Positions 1 through 59,682 of a DNA stretch of 64,000 nt are shown here, piece after piece. The translations under genes and the position numbers were made by a program. The first letter of the stretch is position 1, and each line of letters opens with the position of its first letter. Source of the DNA: Todiramphus chloris collaris (lineage: Eukaryota; Chordata; Aves; Coraciiformes; Alcedinidae); NCBI GenBank assembly GCA_025345505.1, contig JANVCC010000073.1, positions 3,646,206 to 3,710,205 on the forward strand. Direction: 5' to 3'. The notes under the pieces were generated by a model. It saw only the letters and a list, made by a program, of their open reading frames with translations, had not been told where the DNA came from and searched no databases.

Positions 1-10029
<10,029 letters not shown>

Positions 10030-13000
10030 CACTGAGCCGCATGACCAGTCACTGGACCTCTCTGCAGACCTCTTCCCAGGAGACCCTGCCCCTTCTTGGT
10101 CTAGCTATCTCTATTACTGTACCATTTTATGATGATAGTTTCCGTTGTCATGTTGAGGCTTCTTAGTTGGTTAAGCTCATCATGGCAACGGGAGGGAAAA
10201 CTGCATTACTACAAAGATCCCATACTTTTTTATTAAGTCACTGCAGATTTTTTTGCAGCATATATAGCCCTTGGGTTTTTTATGAAATTTTAAATTTCTA
10301 CTTCATTAACATTGAATTATATCAATGAAGGCTTTCTGTGACTGTGGATGGAAGGAAGAGTTTAAGGATTACAGTTAGGGATGCTTTGCTTAGCAAAAAG
10401 GCATTTGTGGCTTTTGCATTAATAGGTGTGACAGGGAATGAAACATATCAGATTCAGGTATTACACTAGACAATGAATTGCATTCTCACAATATTCTTAA
10501 CAATGTTGTGTGTACAATAACTCACCCCCGCTGCAAAGGTTTCATGTTGCTATATGTACATGATCTAAAGATCCAGCACATGCAGCCAAAACGTCAAGGC
10601 TGACATACAAAATGCTTTTTGGGATGAAGGGAAGCAATTACATGTACAATGAGAGGTGATGTTAACACGGCAGCACTTTCAGAATCCAGTGGTCTAATTG
10701 ATAGGGCATGACACAATCCAGTAGGCTACCAGATATCTTTGTCTCCCATGCTGTGCTGGGATTCGGGGGCAATCCAGCCCTGTCATAATAATGCATTTTT
10801 AATGAGACAATGCCTTTCTGATGTTCTCAAATTAGGAGTGACATTTGTCTTTAAAACCAGGTTGGTTAGTAGCAGATGTCATATTAGGAAGAAAATGGGT
10901 TTAGATTTTAGTGCCTTTGACTATGACATAACTATATACTTACACATAAAATTAATAGCAAAAATACAGCAAATATGCCAGACACTCTAGCAAATGATAT
11001 TGAGTCTGCCCTGCTGTCACATTTTTGGAGGTTTTCTAAAAGTGAGATTTTTTTTTTCTTTTTTTAATAGCAAACCTATTTTGGAAAAGAAAAATCTCCA
11101 TTTTGTTTTCTTCTGCTTTTGAACTTGTTGAGTTATATCACGTTACGAATCATTAGATAAAGTCAACTATTGTTTAAAAAAGACTGTTGTGAAAGAGCAC
11201 AGGATAAATATGCCATAATTTTCCATGTTTTCATCTATTACAGGAATAGTACTTGAGAGCTGTAAGTACCATGTAGTAATTCTGATATCCCTCCACAAGG
11301 TAGAAGAAAGAAAACTGATTGGAACTTATTCCTACTGTAAAAATAGGATTTAGAAAAAGGTATGCGTGGTGTATTTGCAAGCCCAGTATATGGTAGGAGC
11401 CAGCTCCTTGCTCATGTGCCTGCAGAACTCCCACTGATACCTGCTGTGGTTCAGTGCATGTTCTAGGGGACAATACATGCCATCTATTACCAAAAAGACC
11501 TTCCTAATACAAGTGAGTAAACCACAGTAAGCAGAAATCCCAGTTATTTTGAATAATGAATGTTTGTAAATATACAGATATATACAATTCAAATAGATAA
11601 AAACGATTAAAATTCAGTTGTTTAAAAAAAAAAAAGGGATTCTGACTAAGTGTAAAAGTGTAGGATTTCAAAAACAGATACGGATAAATCATGCTCGTCC
11701 CTTATGTGAGGTTGGCTTTGCCACTTAATTTCTTTGGAGGTTCTTGCAGAAGGTCTTTGGTATTCCTTCATCCACAGCATTTGATGTCCAAATACTAACA
11801 TTTTCAGTTGCGATGCCTTAATTTATAAGCAGAAGGGCCTGGAATTTCAGGAGCCAAGAGATGCCAGCCAGAAGCTGCAAAAGTTAATAAATGTTTATAC
11901 AGAGGCTATTTTGGATGATACTGTTGTCTTGTTTCTACTTGGGGAACACTTTTAAATGGATTAGTCTTCAAGTGGAAATTGTGAACAAGTGGCTACCTGA
12001 TAAGAGTTGTGTTGGGTTTTTTTTCTTGCCCTTATAGGCAAACTGAGCACAAACTGAATCATTCTGCTGCAAAAAAAAAGTCATCCAGCCCCATCTTTAT
12101 CTGTCATCTCGTTACAGCATGCTCATGCTTCTGTATGAGCTCATCGTTAGAAGTTTTTTAAAAAGATCTATTATATATAAAAAGATATATGTATTGAAAG
12201 GTGCTAATCAACCTCAAGCAGGTCACGTGACTGGTCATGCGGATCTAAAATCATATCAGATTTTTTAAAAAATCTTCGATATATGCAGATGTTATACAGA
12301 ATTTCTTACCAGTGTAATAATGATGATATACTGATGAATAAACAATCCTGCAGGATTTTAAGGACAAGGTCAGCAATACTTCCCACCATGGCTTGGGGGA
12401 GAAAAGGATAGTTTTGTCTCCTTTTTGTACACAGCATAATGCACAATACATTTTTGTCTATCTCTTAGTAGCTGTTGCTTAAAAATATAGTTAAAAGGGT
12501 GTTCTACAAACTGTAAAGGTGTGCTTTTGAAATGAGTCAATGCCAGACCCTTTTGGACCAGAGTTTTGTATCACTAATTAAAAAAAACTGTTACAGAGTC
12601 TGTGGTCAGTCAGATTGTATGATATTTATTTTAAGAGATTGGAATAATCAGTCTATCTACAGTGTTTCTAGGGCACCTACCTCCTCAGCACGCAAGTGCT
12701 GAAAATGCTACGGATTGTTTCTGTGTAACTGTGGATTTATTTGTACAAAACGTGCAGTTCACTGTGACATGCACTGGGACAGAACAGGTCTGCTTAAAGT
12801 TGAACAACAATTGCTTTCACAAATGTCATCCCCTTGTAATTATGTTTAGTACCCTTTTAGATATATTGCTGGATTTAGATACAGATGTTCAACTGTGTTT
12901 TGTTTAATTTGGGGTACTTTATAAGAACTTAAGGTACAACCAATTATTTCACTTTAAGTTGGAATGCTAATTTTTTTTTTTATAAGCACTACTCAGTTTG

Positions 13001-13553
13001 CCTTACTCATTGAAGAGATTGTTGGGGTTTTCTTAATTCTTTTGCTTAATGTTTCTAAAAACCCTCTTCTGTAAACTGAGTTGGACAACAAAACTGTAGA
13101 CTTGACATGATTACTTAAGTCATGCTTCAAGTGGCCTTCTTTCTGCCTAGACTGCTGTAGCACTGACATCTCACCATCTCAACCCCAATGCTGATGCCCG
13201 CAGGGGGAGGGCACACTCGAGTCCTGACCTCAGATACACTATCAGCCCAAGGCAGTCGAACCCCTTTGCACACCCTGGCGTTTGTATACGGACCTCTTTA
13301 CTTGTCTTCAAATGTGCGGGTTTCTAAAGTGTTGTCTGGAGTAGGTTACATCTCTTATGTGTGTTAGATCGAACCAAAGAAGCCTCCAGCCATGCCCAAA
13401 TGCTGCTCCTACAGCCTGCCTTCCAGTCCTTACAAAATCCCTGCAGGATTAAATGTGTTAACTTTTTTATTTTTGTACAGTTTCTAACTGAGTTTTGCTA
13501 GTGATGTTAATTGAATTAAGTTTATTGGGGAGTCTGAATATCTCTTCCATTTA

Positions 13554-13559
13554 AATAAA
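13554..13559 (+). terminator. AMMECR1: candidate AMMECR1 poly(A) signal (proximal)
   Basis: A canonical AATAAA is followed about 20 bases later by a genomic A-rich tract (13581-13619). The position suits cleavage near 13,580, but the encoded A-tract makes apparent transcript ends here unreliable. Confidence 0.5.
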
Positions 13560-13580
13560 CTGGTGACTTTCCTTTTATGT

Positions 13581-13619
13581 TAAAAAAAAATTAAAAAAAA
13601 ATTAAAAAAAAAAAAAAAG
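13581..13619 (+). repeat. A-rich tract with repeated TTAAAAAAAAA units
   Basis: The tract consists of A-runs punctuated by TT, ending in 16 uninterrupted A residues. It lies directly downstream of the AATAAA at 13554. Confidence 0.9.
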
Positions 13620-14317
13620 AGAAACCCAAAGTGTGCCTCTCAGATTTAAGGGTTTCTGGTTACATTTATTCTTAAGACCAGCAATGATTCTTTATATACA
13701 AAGATATGTTTTCCTTGTTTTTTATTACTGTTAAAGGAAAAAAAAAATAAAAACCTCTTTCTTTGCTCTGGACCCAGTAATTGCGCTGGTACATAAACGC
13801 ACTGAGAAAACAAACTTTTGTTTGAAACTTTTGTAACAACTTATGACTGTTTTTGTATATCAAAGTTGATTCTTTTCAAGATATTTGGATCTAGTTTCTA
13901 AGTTATTTTAGTGTTTTGTATGTTACAAAAAAAAAAGAAATTACTTTAAATTGTTCACCAGCATCTTGAGCTATCTTTAATGCCATGGTGACACACAAGG
14001 GGCTGAGAGCTACCTGGTGTAGCCTGTAAGGCCTCTGTCTTTTCCTTCCTTCCTTAGTAACTTGATTGATTACAATAATATCACAGATTACCCGAACTCC
14101 CTTCCTTTATAACTAGATCCTCCCTCCTTCCACATTTAATTGCTATTAGTGTGAAGAAACTGTTGAAATGGGCATTTTAATATAAGTACAGCTTAAAGAG
14201 AAAAATGAGGAAAAAAAATATATATAGAAGGTTATCTGTGGGTCTGTGAGATATGGCTGTGGAAAGATATTGTAGTAGTTTTAACACTATTGTTATTACC
14301 TTTTAAATCATTTACCC

Positions 14318-14323
14318 AATAAA
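14318..14323 (+). terminator. AMMECR1: candidate AMMECR1 poly(A) signal (distal)
   Basis: AATAAA in the context ACCCAATAAAATAAGG is followed within 60 bases by T-rich sequence and by TTTTTGTTTAC near 14,390, which could serve as the downstream element. It is an alternative or main end of the AMMECR1 transcript. Confidence 0.45.
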
Positions 14324-14340
14324 ATAAGGAAAAAGAATCA

Positions 14341-17020
14341 CCATTTCTTTTTACGTTTCTCTGCTTAATTCTGCGGCTTGCTCAGTTTCTTTTTGTTTAC
14401 ACATTTGCCCTTAGAGCTAATTTGAAAAGCTAATGATGTGTTGGGAGTATTTTTCTGTTACTAATCAGTCTTTCCCTTTTGCCTGCTGTAGGAACAGAGC
14501 GTGGACAGGCGCATGCAGCTTTCAGGGTCATTCAGACTGGAGTCACTCAACACTCCCAAGTTAAATAGGCATTTATATCAGTTACATCAGCTATATCATT
14601 ATTTATATCACTATAGTTGAGTATTTATCATTTATTAGTTCAGTTGGGTACTTTTTCTGTCTAACTTTAAACGGGGAATTTTGTCCAGGCTTGTGCTCCT
14701 TATTCTCTGAGAGGGGGGAATGGTTTCAACCTTTTGAAACAAAACTTGGTTGCAGAACCAGTTATACTGGTGTAACCACTACCCTGCCTGCGCTAATTGT
14801 AGCAACATTATTCAACCAAATAATGTGGCAAAACATGTCTCAAAGAATATCTTGAAGTATCACCTAAAATAATTTCAGTACACTTTCTTCATATTACTCT
14901 TACATATTACTTCATACTACTCTTACCCATAGGTGTGATTTTAAAGAGTATCTAGATGTGCTTTGCCATGAGGGATTTCTTTATCTCACGTCATCTAGCT
15001 AAGGTATAGATTGTCAAGTTGACTAAATTTTACACAAAAAAAATGACAGTGTAGATTTTGCACTGACTTACAGGCTTCCTGCAAAGTAGGCAGGGCCAGG
15101 TAGGGAAGGAGTCCCTTCCCTTTCCCCAAAAGCTTTTCATTTTAACACAATGGGGCCATTTTTTAACTTGTTTTACTTAAGCAGATCCAGTGAGAACAGC
15201 ACTCCCCAACCTTTAGTTCATGAACAGCAGCAGTTTTCTGCGTTCCTGTAGTAACTCAGCTTGGGGCCAGAGCTTCCTGGGACATTGGTCTGTGGGTGAG
15301 GGAGCCTTGGCAACCTGTTCTGCCAGGATGGGTAGCTGTGCTGACACCAAAGAGATGTTTTATTTGAGAAGGGATGGAGCGTGTTCCTATGAAGCAACAA
15401 ACTCTCAATCCAGCTGATGACAAAGCAAGGTACTGAATTGGAAAACTTTGTTCCCTGAGCCAAATTCTTAGTACACCAAGAAATGTATTCTAACAAGTTC
15501 AACTTCAAGGAAGCATAGTTCCTCCGTGGGCTAATTCCTGAGACAAAGGGAGAAATTTCTAACATCTCCCTGCACTTCAGATTTGATTTTAGAAGTGGTT
15601 TCATTTGCCTTTCATTAATGCAGTATTAATCGATCTCCTGTCTGTAGATGCAAAGTCCTTGAAAATGAATCGGTGAAATCCCTGTAACCTGGTGATGCTG
15701 AGGACTGATGCAGCCATTACTCCACTTTAGTTAGATTTTTTTTTTTTTTTTAAATCTCTGAAGTGGAAGACTTGCCTGAGTAAATAGCTTCCATTGTTTC
15801 AGTATCTCACAGATTTGGTATCATTAGCCTGAATTAGGTAAAACCTACCTAGAACTCACAGTCCATTGAGATTTATAGCTAGTTAAAACTCCCTACCAGA
15901 AGTTTCCCACTCTTCTTGCTACATTAGCCAGCTATGTAGTTATCACACTATAAAAATCAAACTAGTAAAATAGTACTGAGCATTAAGGATGTTTCAGAGG
16001 TGGAAACTTGCTTATTCTTACATATATGTTGGTATTAGACAATGAAAGGCTGACTTACAATTAGAGTCCTAGAGAGAGATGCAGAGGATAATCAGCAGTG
16101 CCTGAAAAAGGAAATTGCTTGCTTAGTTCATCTTAGGTTTCTATAAAGCACTTCACAACTACATTTCTACTTAAGTTGTCTTTATACTGTTCAACAGAAA
16201 TTAAGTTGGACAGTTGGTTCTGTTCCCCTGCTGCATGAAAACTTAGAAGTTCTACAATGCATATATAATACAGGTAGGCACATCCAGCATGGTCTTTTTC
16301 CAGGAACAGTACCTGCCAGGAACCTCACACAATGAAATACCTGCTTGTCTGACATGTCCTGGGTCACATTATCACAGTCTATTTAAATCCATTTTCAATA
16401 CAGCCAGAAACATTTCTGAAGTGCATTAAAACTACTCTGACAACCCCCAAGGTGAGAGATTATCTGAATACCTTCATTACAGTAGCTTTCAGAATAGTTT
16501 TCAGCTGAAAACTTTGGTCCATATTCTATGATTTTCTACTAAAATAACAGAAAGGAAATCAAAAATGCTGCCATAGTCATGGCAACAACAGTGGAAGAAG
16601 CCTAGAGAAGCATCATAATACTGTGATACTGTTTCCTGAGCTCTTTACCCAAGAGGCATGGATGAGGAAGATCTAAACAGTGGTTAAAGGATTTGTGTCC
16701 TACAGTGAGGTCTGCCAGTGAACTCAGGCGTGGTTTGTATTGATGGACAGACAACAGGCATAGGTCATACTTAAATACATAAAACTTCCAGAAATAGTGG
16801 TAATCATTGTTCTCACGTACATAAACTGCTAGACTGCATCCAGCAGTACAGACTGCTTAAGAAAAGAGAATCCATATTCTTATTTGATGATTAGCATCTA
16901 ATTAACTGTTAATATTACAGTTTGAAGTGGAAAGTCAATTTTGGTTTTCTTACCTGGTTTTAAAAAGTCTTAAGCAAGACAGACCCAACACCTGGCACAA
17001 TCAGAATGATAACACAACTA
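14341..17020. other. intergenic region between convergent AMMECR1 and TMEM164
   Basis: About 2.7 kb separates the distal AMMECR1 poly(A) signal from the candidate TMEM164 poly(A) signal. I see no exon or repeat element. Overlapping ORFs at 15218-15604 (-, 128 codons) and 15220-15417 (+) are mutual shadows in locally GC-richer sequence and match no family I know. Part of this stretch could still be UTR of either gene. Confidence 0.5.
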
Positions 17021-17041
17021 TACAGTATCCATTAAAATGCA

Positions 17042-17047
17042 TTTATT
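17042..17047 (-). terminator. TMEM164: candidate TMEM164 poly(A) signal
   Basis: TTTATT on the + strand is AATAAA on the gene strand. About 20-40 bases further on the gene strand is GTTGTGTT, a typical GU-rich downstream element, which would place cleavage near 17,020. Other TTTATT motifs near 21,584 and 22,859 could give shorter transcripts. Confidence 0.4.
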
Positions 17048-19493
17048 TGTTTAATGCAAAGGCTTAACAACTATTTGCCCAGTGATCTGGACTTAGGGCA
17101 CAGCAACAAAACAAAAACGAAGAAAAAAAAGACCCCACCAGACCATAATACAAAACCAAGTACACAAATTACCCCTTATTTGTAAATGTTACCTCATAAA
17201 CAAGTTTTAGCACATTAAAAAGTTTACAAAATTTGTAACACTCTTACAAATTATTCCGAACTAACAGCATATGTGGCAGTTGAGCCTCTCCACATCCATT
17301 CTTGCCCTTGCCATGCCAGTCTGTGCCTGGATAACACCAAGCTTGAACTGCAGGGTTGGGTAACTGGAACCACGCTGTGCTCCAGCTCAGTGCCTGAGCA
17401 GTTTGGCTGGCAAGAGGGGTGTGGCTACGCTCACTGTTCTGCCTGCTGCGTCCTCTGCAGCATTGAGATAATGCAGAATTTTTTTTTTTAAAGTACAAAA
17501 TTGACCCTGAAAAAAAATAAAATCATTTAAAAAACAGCCTGGCATGGACTAACTTATACTAAAAGCTGCGAGACAAGATTTACAGCAATATCACCGAGTA
17601 CGAGATCACAAAAATCAACAGATTTGTTATGAGTCTTGTCACCGTAAAAATGAACACATCAAAGTTGACCTGTCTGCCTGGAGAAACCTTTCGCCTCCTA
17701 AGGGGGCTGATATGGTGCCCTCTTCCTGGTTTTTAGCCCTTTCAGAGCTTTGTTAACTATCAGGACTAATTTAATTCCTCAGAATCCACCTCTAGGGAAA
17801 CAAGTTCAACAATAAGAAAAACAGTACATCTCTATTTTCCATTAGCTGTAGATGCACAGAAAACAAATGCCTGTTGTTCAGACGCAAGACTTACGACAAG
17901 AAGTACAATAATTTAACAGTTCCAAATACCCATTTCTGAAAGAAGAATACAGTTGAGCTTTACAAAATGATATCAAATATGCAGAAATATCAAAACCCTG
18001 ATTGTGGCCAGAAACAGATGGGTAAATCTACAATGAGGTACTCTATATTCTTAAGGTATGCAAATGGACCGAGTTTTCATGTCTCCCAACTCCAGCGAGG
18101 CGACATCTGCTTAAGCACAAGCACTCTTTGCTTAGAAGAAGCATTTGTCAAGCCCTAAGAGAGGCTGAACCAAAACCAAGTAGAGGGGTGTGTTCATAGA
18201 CTGTGGCTTGTCATTGATTTATGTAAGTACAGTCAAGAGCTGTTAATTTTCACCCTTCAAAAGAAGCAAGACACAAATTCTTCTTTGGTGCTTACACAGG
18301 AGGAAGGTAAATAGATGTGTCTCAAACACTGCATACACTGTCCAAATCCTTAAACCCCAGCACTGCAGGTGTCCTGGACAGCTACAGCCTTGGCACAATA
18401 ACCTCCATCCTCACAGGCTCTAGCACTAGATGTTACAGTGGGGTTTGAAATTTGACTAGCTCATTTTTCTGCTTTACAGGGGTACTTGCTCTAAGGCTGC
18501 ACAAACAAACCAATCAGTAAACATGGTTATTGTAGTTGCTAATGCTTCACTTAGGTGCACGCTTGGAGGCAAATTTAGACTGTCATTCACTGGCAGAACG
18601 TAATTAATTCCTCCCTCCTTATTTCTTTTGTTTGAAGGGCCTACAGCTCTAAAAACTAAGTAGAGGTCTCTGTTCAGACACCTTAATACATACCAACTTC
18701 TCAGGGAAGTCTAGGCACTGACACTGCACAAGAATTTTTCTGCCGTTGTGCCTGACTTGCTCACAGGCAGCAAATCAGCCCATTTCAGGGTAAGACTTCA
18801 CAGACAGCTTAAGCTCCTGTTGAAAGGAATTGTCTCTGTATGGTCCACCTCCTGCTCTTCCCCTTAGCAACTGCTTATGGTTTTCTAACTGCTAGTACTG
18901 TGACAAAACACTGAGGACCATTTGACCAGGGCGGGCCAGGACCACCCTTTCAGTTGTCCATTGCACTGCTGCAACATAAAAGCTCATCCCCAGGTACCAG
19001 GCAGCAGCTTCAAGTTATCTCGACAGAGATTGTATTCATAATACCACAGGAGAGAACGACATTTAGCTGTCAAGATTAGAGTATAGTTTTGCTCTTTCAT
19101 TTCCAGCATAAATAAGAATAAAAGCAACCAAAGAAGTCATCCATACAGCATAACTACCTATAAAAAACAATTCAGGGAAAAGAAAATCAGCCTCTGACAG
19201 GGAGAGAATAAATAACTGCTGTGGAGATGAAGTGTTCCGCTTTCCCATTCAAACCAGTATCTTGAACAAGCTCCTGAGACTGCTGAGGAATAAAGCGTGT
19301 GAAGTTCCAGGACATTAGCTTCAGAAGTTCATGCTCTTTCTGCTCTAATCTGACCTGTCCTTCACCTTCTGTGATGCTTGTGTCTAAGCCATGCTGGTAG
19401 GAGTTTCTTGTGGTGCAGTACCATAAAGCAAAGTGAAATACTAAGTTTAGGAAGGCTTCAGAAAGGGGAAAGGGAAGGGTGAGAATAATTTAA

Positions 19494-19955
19494 CTTCGGG
19501 GCCCCTTGCTACAGAAAGGACATTGAGGGGCTGGAGTGTGTCCAAAGAAGAGCAACAAAGCTGGGGAAGGGTCTAGAGCACAAGCCTTGTGAGGAGCAGT
19601 TGAGGGACCTGGGGTTTAGCCTGGAGAAAAGGAGACTGAGGGGAGACCTTCCTGCTCTCTACAACTACCTGAAAGGAGGCTGTAGTGACGTGGGTGTTTA
19701 TCTCTTCTCCCAGGTTACAAGTGTTAGGACAAAAGAAAATGGCCCCACTTTGTGCCAGGGCAGGTTTAGGTTGGACATTTTTCCTAATGTCTTCATGGAA
19801 AGGGTACTCAAGCCCTGGAACAGGCTGCCCAGGGATGTGGGGGAGGCCCCAATCCTGACAGTATTTAAAAGATGTGTAGCTATGGTGCTGAGGTGGACAT
19901 GACAGTGTTAGGTTAATGGTTGGACTCAATAATCTTAAGGGTATTTTCCAACCTG
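19494..19955 (+). mobile_element. CR1 LINE 3' fragment
   Basis: The sequence encodes the C-terminal part of CR1 ORF2 (segments such as [18 protein letters not shown] and [12 protein letters not shown]) and runs into the CR1 3' UTR with GGTTGGACTCAATAATCTTAAGG and TTTTCCAACCTGAA near 19,918-19,956. It is 5'-truncated. The 100-codon ORF at 19600-19902 is part of it, not a host gene. It sits antisense in the inferred TMEM164 3' UTR. Confidence 0.9.
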
Positions 19956-20742
19956 AAGCTAACTCAGCTAGCTTCACTGATATTGTACAACAAGCAAAGA
20001 AACAACAGCTTACTGTCAAAAAATAAGGTTCCACTGCCTTCCCTCCCAGCTGACTCCAGCTGCACCACTCGATTCTTTCACAGCAGCTCCCATACTTGTA
20101 AAACCCTCACTGAGTACACTACTTGGTTTACCTCTCTACTTTTTTTCTGAATCGCCTTGTTCCGCTTCACTATTTTAGCGACTTAAGTTGATATGGAAGA
20201 GTCCAACAAGCTCCAGAACCTGCACAGGTAAGCTTTGGAAGGGCCATGAGCATCCTGCTGGTTCTGATGAGCAGTTCTGTCAGCATACTCCATGTTGTGA
20301 AATTGTGGCTGAAATTCCTAGTGTGACTCAAAACAACTGGACCATCCTGGACCATCCTAAGAGAGAGCAGCCTGACTGGCAGCACAGCAACAGCAACTGC
20401 CATCCGACAGAGGTGGCAGGGAAGGCAGGCTCTGCTGTCACAGGCAACCGTGCAGGTACTACAACTACACCACGAATCCTTTCACACAAATTGCATCAGG
20501 GATGTCCCTCCTGTTGGCACAGTTAACACTGCCATTTCTGCTGCTGAATTTTAAGTCAAGAGCCCACAAATTGCATTCCAAGCAAACAGCCTGCACTGGG
20601 TGAAACATCTGAACTTACTTAAATGCTTCCACAGTCTTAATTAACCAGAGACAGTCAATGGTGGCAAAGAGCAGCTGGTTTATGCTCTTTTAGAACGCCC
20701 TGAAGCATATGACTATAGATAGGAAAGGTGGGGATTTTTTAA

Positions 20743-20754
20743 GGGGGGGGGGGG
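20743..20754 (+). repeat. G12 homopolymer
   Basis: Twelve consecutive G residues lie on the + strand inside the inferred TMEM164 3' UTR, immediately before an A-rich AAAC-like region. Confidence 0.9.
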
Positions 20755-23261
20755 AATCCAACAATAACAAAACAAAACAAAAAAACCAAAACCCAACAAA
20801 AAACCCCAGCTACTTTTACGTAACTCAGCATTTTTTCCAGTAGCTACAATATTCTGTAGAAAATAATAAAGAAACAGAAAGAGTCTTAAAAAAATTAAAA
20901 AAAAAACTTAAAAATTAAAGCTCAGCAAATAATAATGCAAAATTTGTCTAAAATCATTCTATTGTAATACCAAACATTCCTTCTAAACTCATACTGAATC
21001 CAACATAAGGCATTTTGCCAAATTTGTAAATAAATAAATAAAGCATGATACACTTGACAGTAGCTATGGGGAGGGAAGAATCCCTGGGTATTTCACTCAG
21101 CTATTCACAGGAGACGAAGTACATGAATAGGGGTGTGCTTTAACATCCAGCACTGTGTCTCAGCATCTCCCAGCAACATCCTGCATTTCACCAGGAAATA
21201 CTGAACCTACTGAAATAAAGAGCAAAGGTTTCTATCACTTCAGCAGCTAATTATGAGGTCTGCCACAGACGGATTCAGGCCTTCAATACTAACAGATTCG
21301 TTACTCAGGCCCCACTCCATAAACACTTCAGCAACACATGCCCGACTTTGCTGAGGCAGCAGTGCCACTACTCAACAGAATTCATTATGTACTTTGACAC
21401 TTGAAGATCAACAGTTGACAGTTAACACTTATCAGGTAGTTCTTATCAGGTCCTTAGCTTTCTCAAGCTGAATTCTGATTAAAACCAGAAGGAACTGTAC
21501 AGTCTGTCTCACTAAGACTAGCTATAGCTGTGTGATGGAGAGCTGATGTCATACATGTTCTCAAGCTGGGAAAGCACAGAATGTTTATTATGTATATATA
21601 CACATACACAACAAGGCATGGAAGAAAGTTTGTAAATCAGAATGTTGGACAATGTATTTCTGATTAAGGTGTGGGGGCTTTTTTAATCATATGGAGTAAA
21701 AATATTTGAAGTAGACATTTGTTCTTTCTTCAATGGAATTTTTTCTGTTTCAAGGAACAAAAAAAAAAGTCAACCACCTCTCATTCTTACTTTTCCTTAT
21801 TGAGGTATAAATGACTGTACCTTAACTTCAGAATACATCTTCAGGTGATCCAGCTGGAGGAGGTATGATGGTTTTGTTTTCTCTTACAAGTCACAGCTTT
21901 GACAACGCAATGAATCTATAAATCGCATCTAACTTTTGTACAACAGAATTCCTGCAGCCCTGAAACGCAACAAGTGGTGCGTAACAGACTGCAGGATTAA
22001 CTATCTGGAAGAAACATATTCAAGATTTCCCATCTTTCTGCCCAGCATTTTCTCCTCTAACCTTCAGAAATCTGAACAGGTACACAAAGTTTACTGTTTT
22101 TCTGCTGATGTGCAGCCCATTCTCCAGAAGCGGTACTGACAGGAAGATTTAGTCATACTAGTAAACTGGAACACTTTCTTTCCAGCAAAGGCCTGCACTG
22201 ATTTCACATTCCGTTTTCTATCTCTATTTTAAAATCATTATACAGAACGTATGAGAGCTGTAGAGAGAGAACAAAGTTTCATTTCGTTTCTTCACTAACC
22301 ACTCCACTGAATGAGGATCAGTGTAGAACACAGAGAAGGAATGTTTCAAAAGCTAGCAAGTAAAAGGAAAATGATGTTTACATTGGACTTTGTATCTCCA
22401 CTTCTTTTCCAGTCTAACTAGGTGAAAAAACCATTTTGTTCCAAGTTAGGTTGGAACAGTGGGTGAAATATCTTATCATACCTTACACACAACATGGTCT
22501 TTTGAAATTATTTCAACATGGTGTTCTTCCACTCGCTCACATAAAAGCATCTTCAAAGCATCAAGATCTGATGGGACTTAGCCAGATAGATAGTTATGCA
22601 CAGCATCAAAGAAATTTAGGTAGTCAATTAAATAAAAAAAAGGAAAAAAGTTTTTTAACGAGTCACTGTTCCCCAATATTTTCAACCAGCTTTAAGAAAA
22701 TACAGCAGAACCTCCACTGTTTTGTAGGTACGACCGGGAGATGAAGTGTACATCATTTCACTGTGACCATTCTGCAACACTCAAGTGCTAAGAGTTAAGC
22801 CAGGATGATGCACTTTGATATGTGTTCTCTTCACATCAGGGGAGTGTAGTAATTAAGCTTTATTTCCTATCCTATGATAGAAGAGCACTGATATTTAATG
22901 GAAAATAAGTCAAAACAAGGTAGCACTGCCACTCTCTTTGCTGGAATGTGGACAGGTTCTGGCCTCATTTTAAACGGTGGAATAGCAAGATTCTACTGTA
23001 ATCTACACAAAATGTATAAAACACGAACCTTTTCCAGAATAAGGCCACTAATTTTGCCACTGGCAACAGGCAGTGAGAAACAGAAGGTAGGAAAAAAAAA
23101 AAAAAAAAAAAGAAGAAGAGAAAACCTCGCTTGATTATAGAGGTGTTTTTGAGGCAATAAACTGGGAAGAATTATAAATACATTGTCCTCTTATCCCTCC
23201 TCTTTGTTTTCCAGTACAAGTATCTCTGTTTCCTGTATGTACTACTCCATGGGGAGAAATT

Positions 23262-59651
<36,390 letters not shown>

Positions 59652-59682
59652 GGTGGGACAGTGCCTCTCCTCCTCCCCGCCA
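59652..59682 (-). other. TMEM164: TMEM164 5' UTR part of coding exon 1 (inferred)
   Basis: If the candidate acceptor with AG at 59684-59683 is used, 31 bases of 5' UTR precede the ATG in this exon. A matching donor candidate, CTG/GTGAGC, exists at 60232-60231 in the CpG island, which would give a noncoding first exon and a 550-bp intron. This is inference from splice motifs only. Confidence 0.35.

Larger units (their letters stand above)
10030..14340 (+). other. AMMECR1: AMMECR1 3' UTR (end approximate)
   Basis: The sequence downstream of the stop contains no repeat element and no credible ORF, and it carries consensus poly(A) signals at 13554-13559 and 14318-14323. The 3' UTR would be about 3.5 or 4.3 kb, compatible with the long UTR of this gene in mammals as I recall it. 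A TGTAAATA Pumilio-type motif sits at 11565-11572. Which end is used cannot be read from the sequence. The ORFs at 10739, 11231, 11350, 11504, 12251, 12662 and 13672 have no recognisable content. Confidence 0.6.
17021..23261 (-). other. TMEM164: TMEM164 3' UTR (3' limit inferred)
   Basis: This stretch follows the TMEM164 stop codon on the gene strand and has no coding exon. If the poly(A) signal at 17042-17047 is used, the UTR is about 6.2 kb. It holds an antisense CR1 fragment (19494-19955), a G12 run at 20743-20754 (C12 in the transcript), a region rich in A and AAAC runs at about 20,760-20,930, and an A-run near 23,092-23,110. ORFs at 17244, 17273, 19063, 19573, 19600, 20170, 20188, 22436 and 22898 are either CR1 pieces or chance frames. 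Confidence 0.45.

Noticed and set aside
15218-15604. 128-codon ORF on the - strand between the two genes
   Set aside because: It is overlapped by another frame on the + strand, has no recognisable domain, and sits in a locally GC-richer patch that favours open frames.
20188-20526. 112-codon ORF on the + strand
   Set aside because: It appears to start at TTG rather than ATG, lies antisense in the inferred TMEM164 3' UTR and shows no family features.
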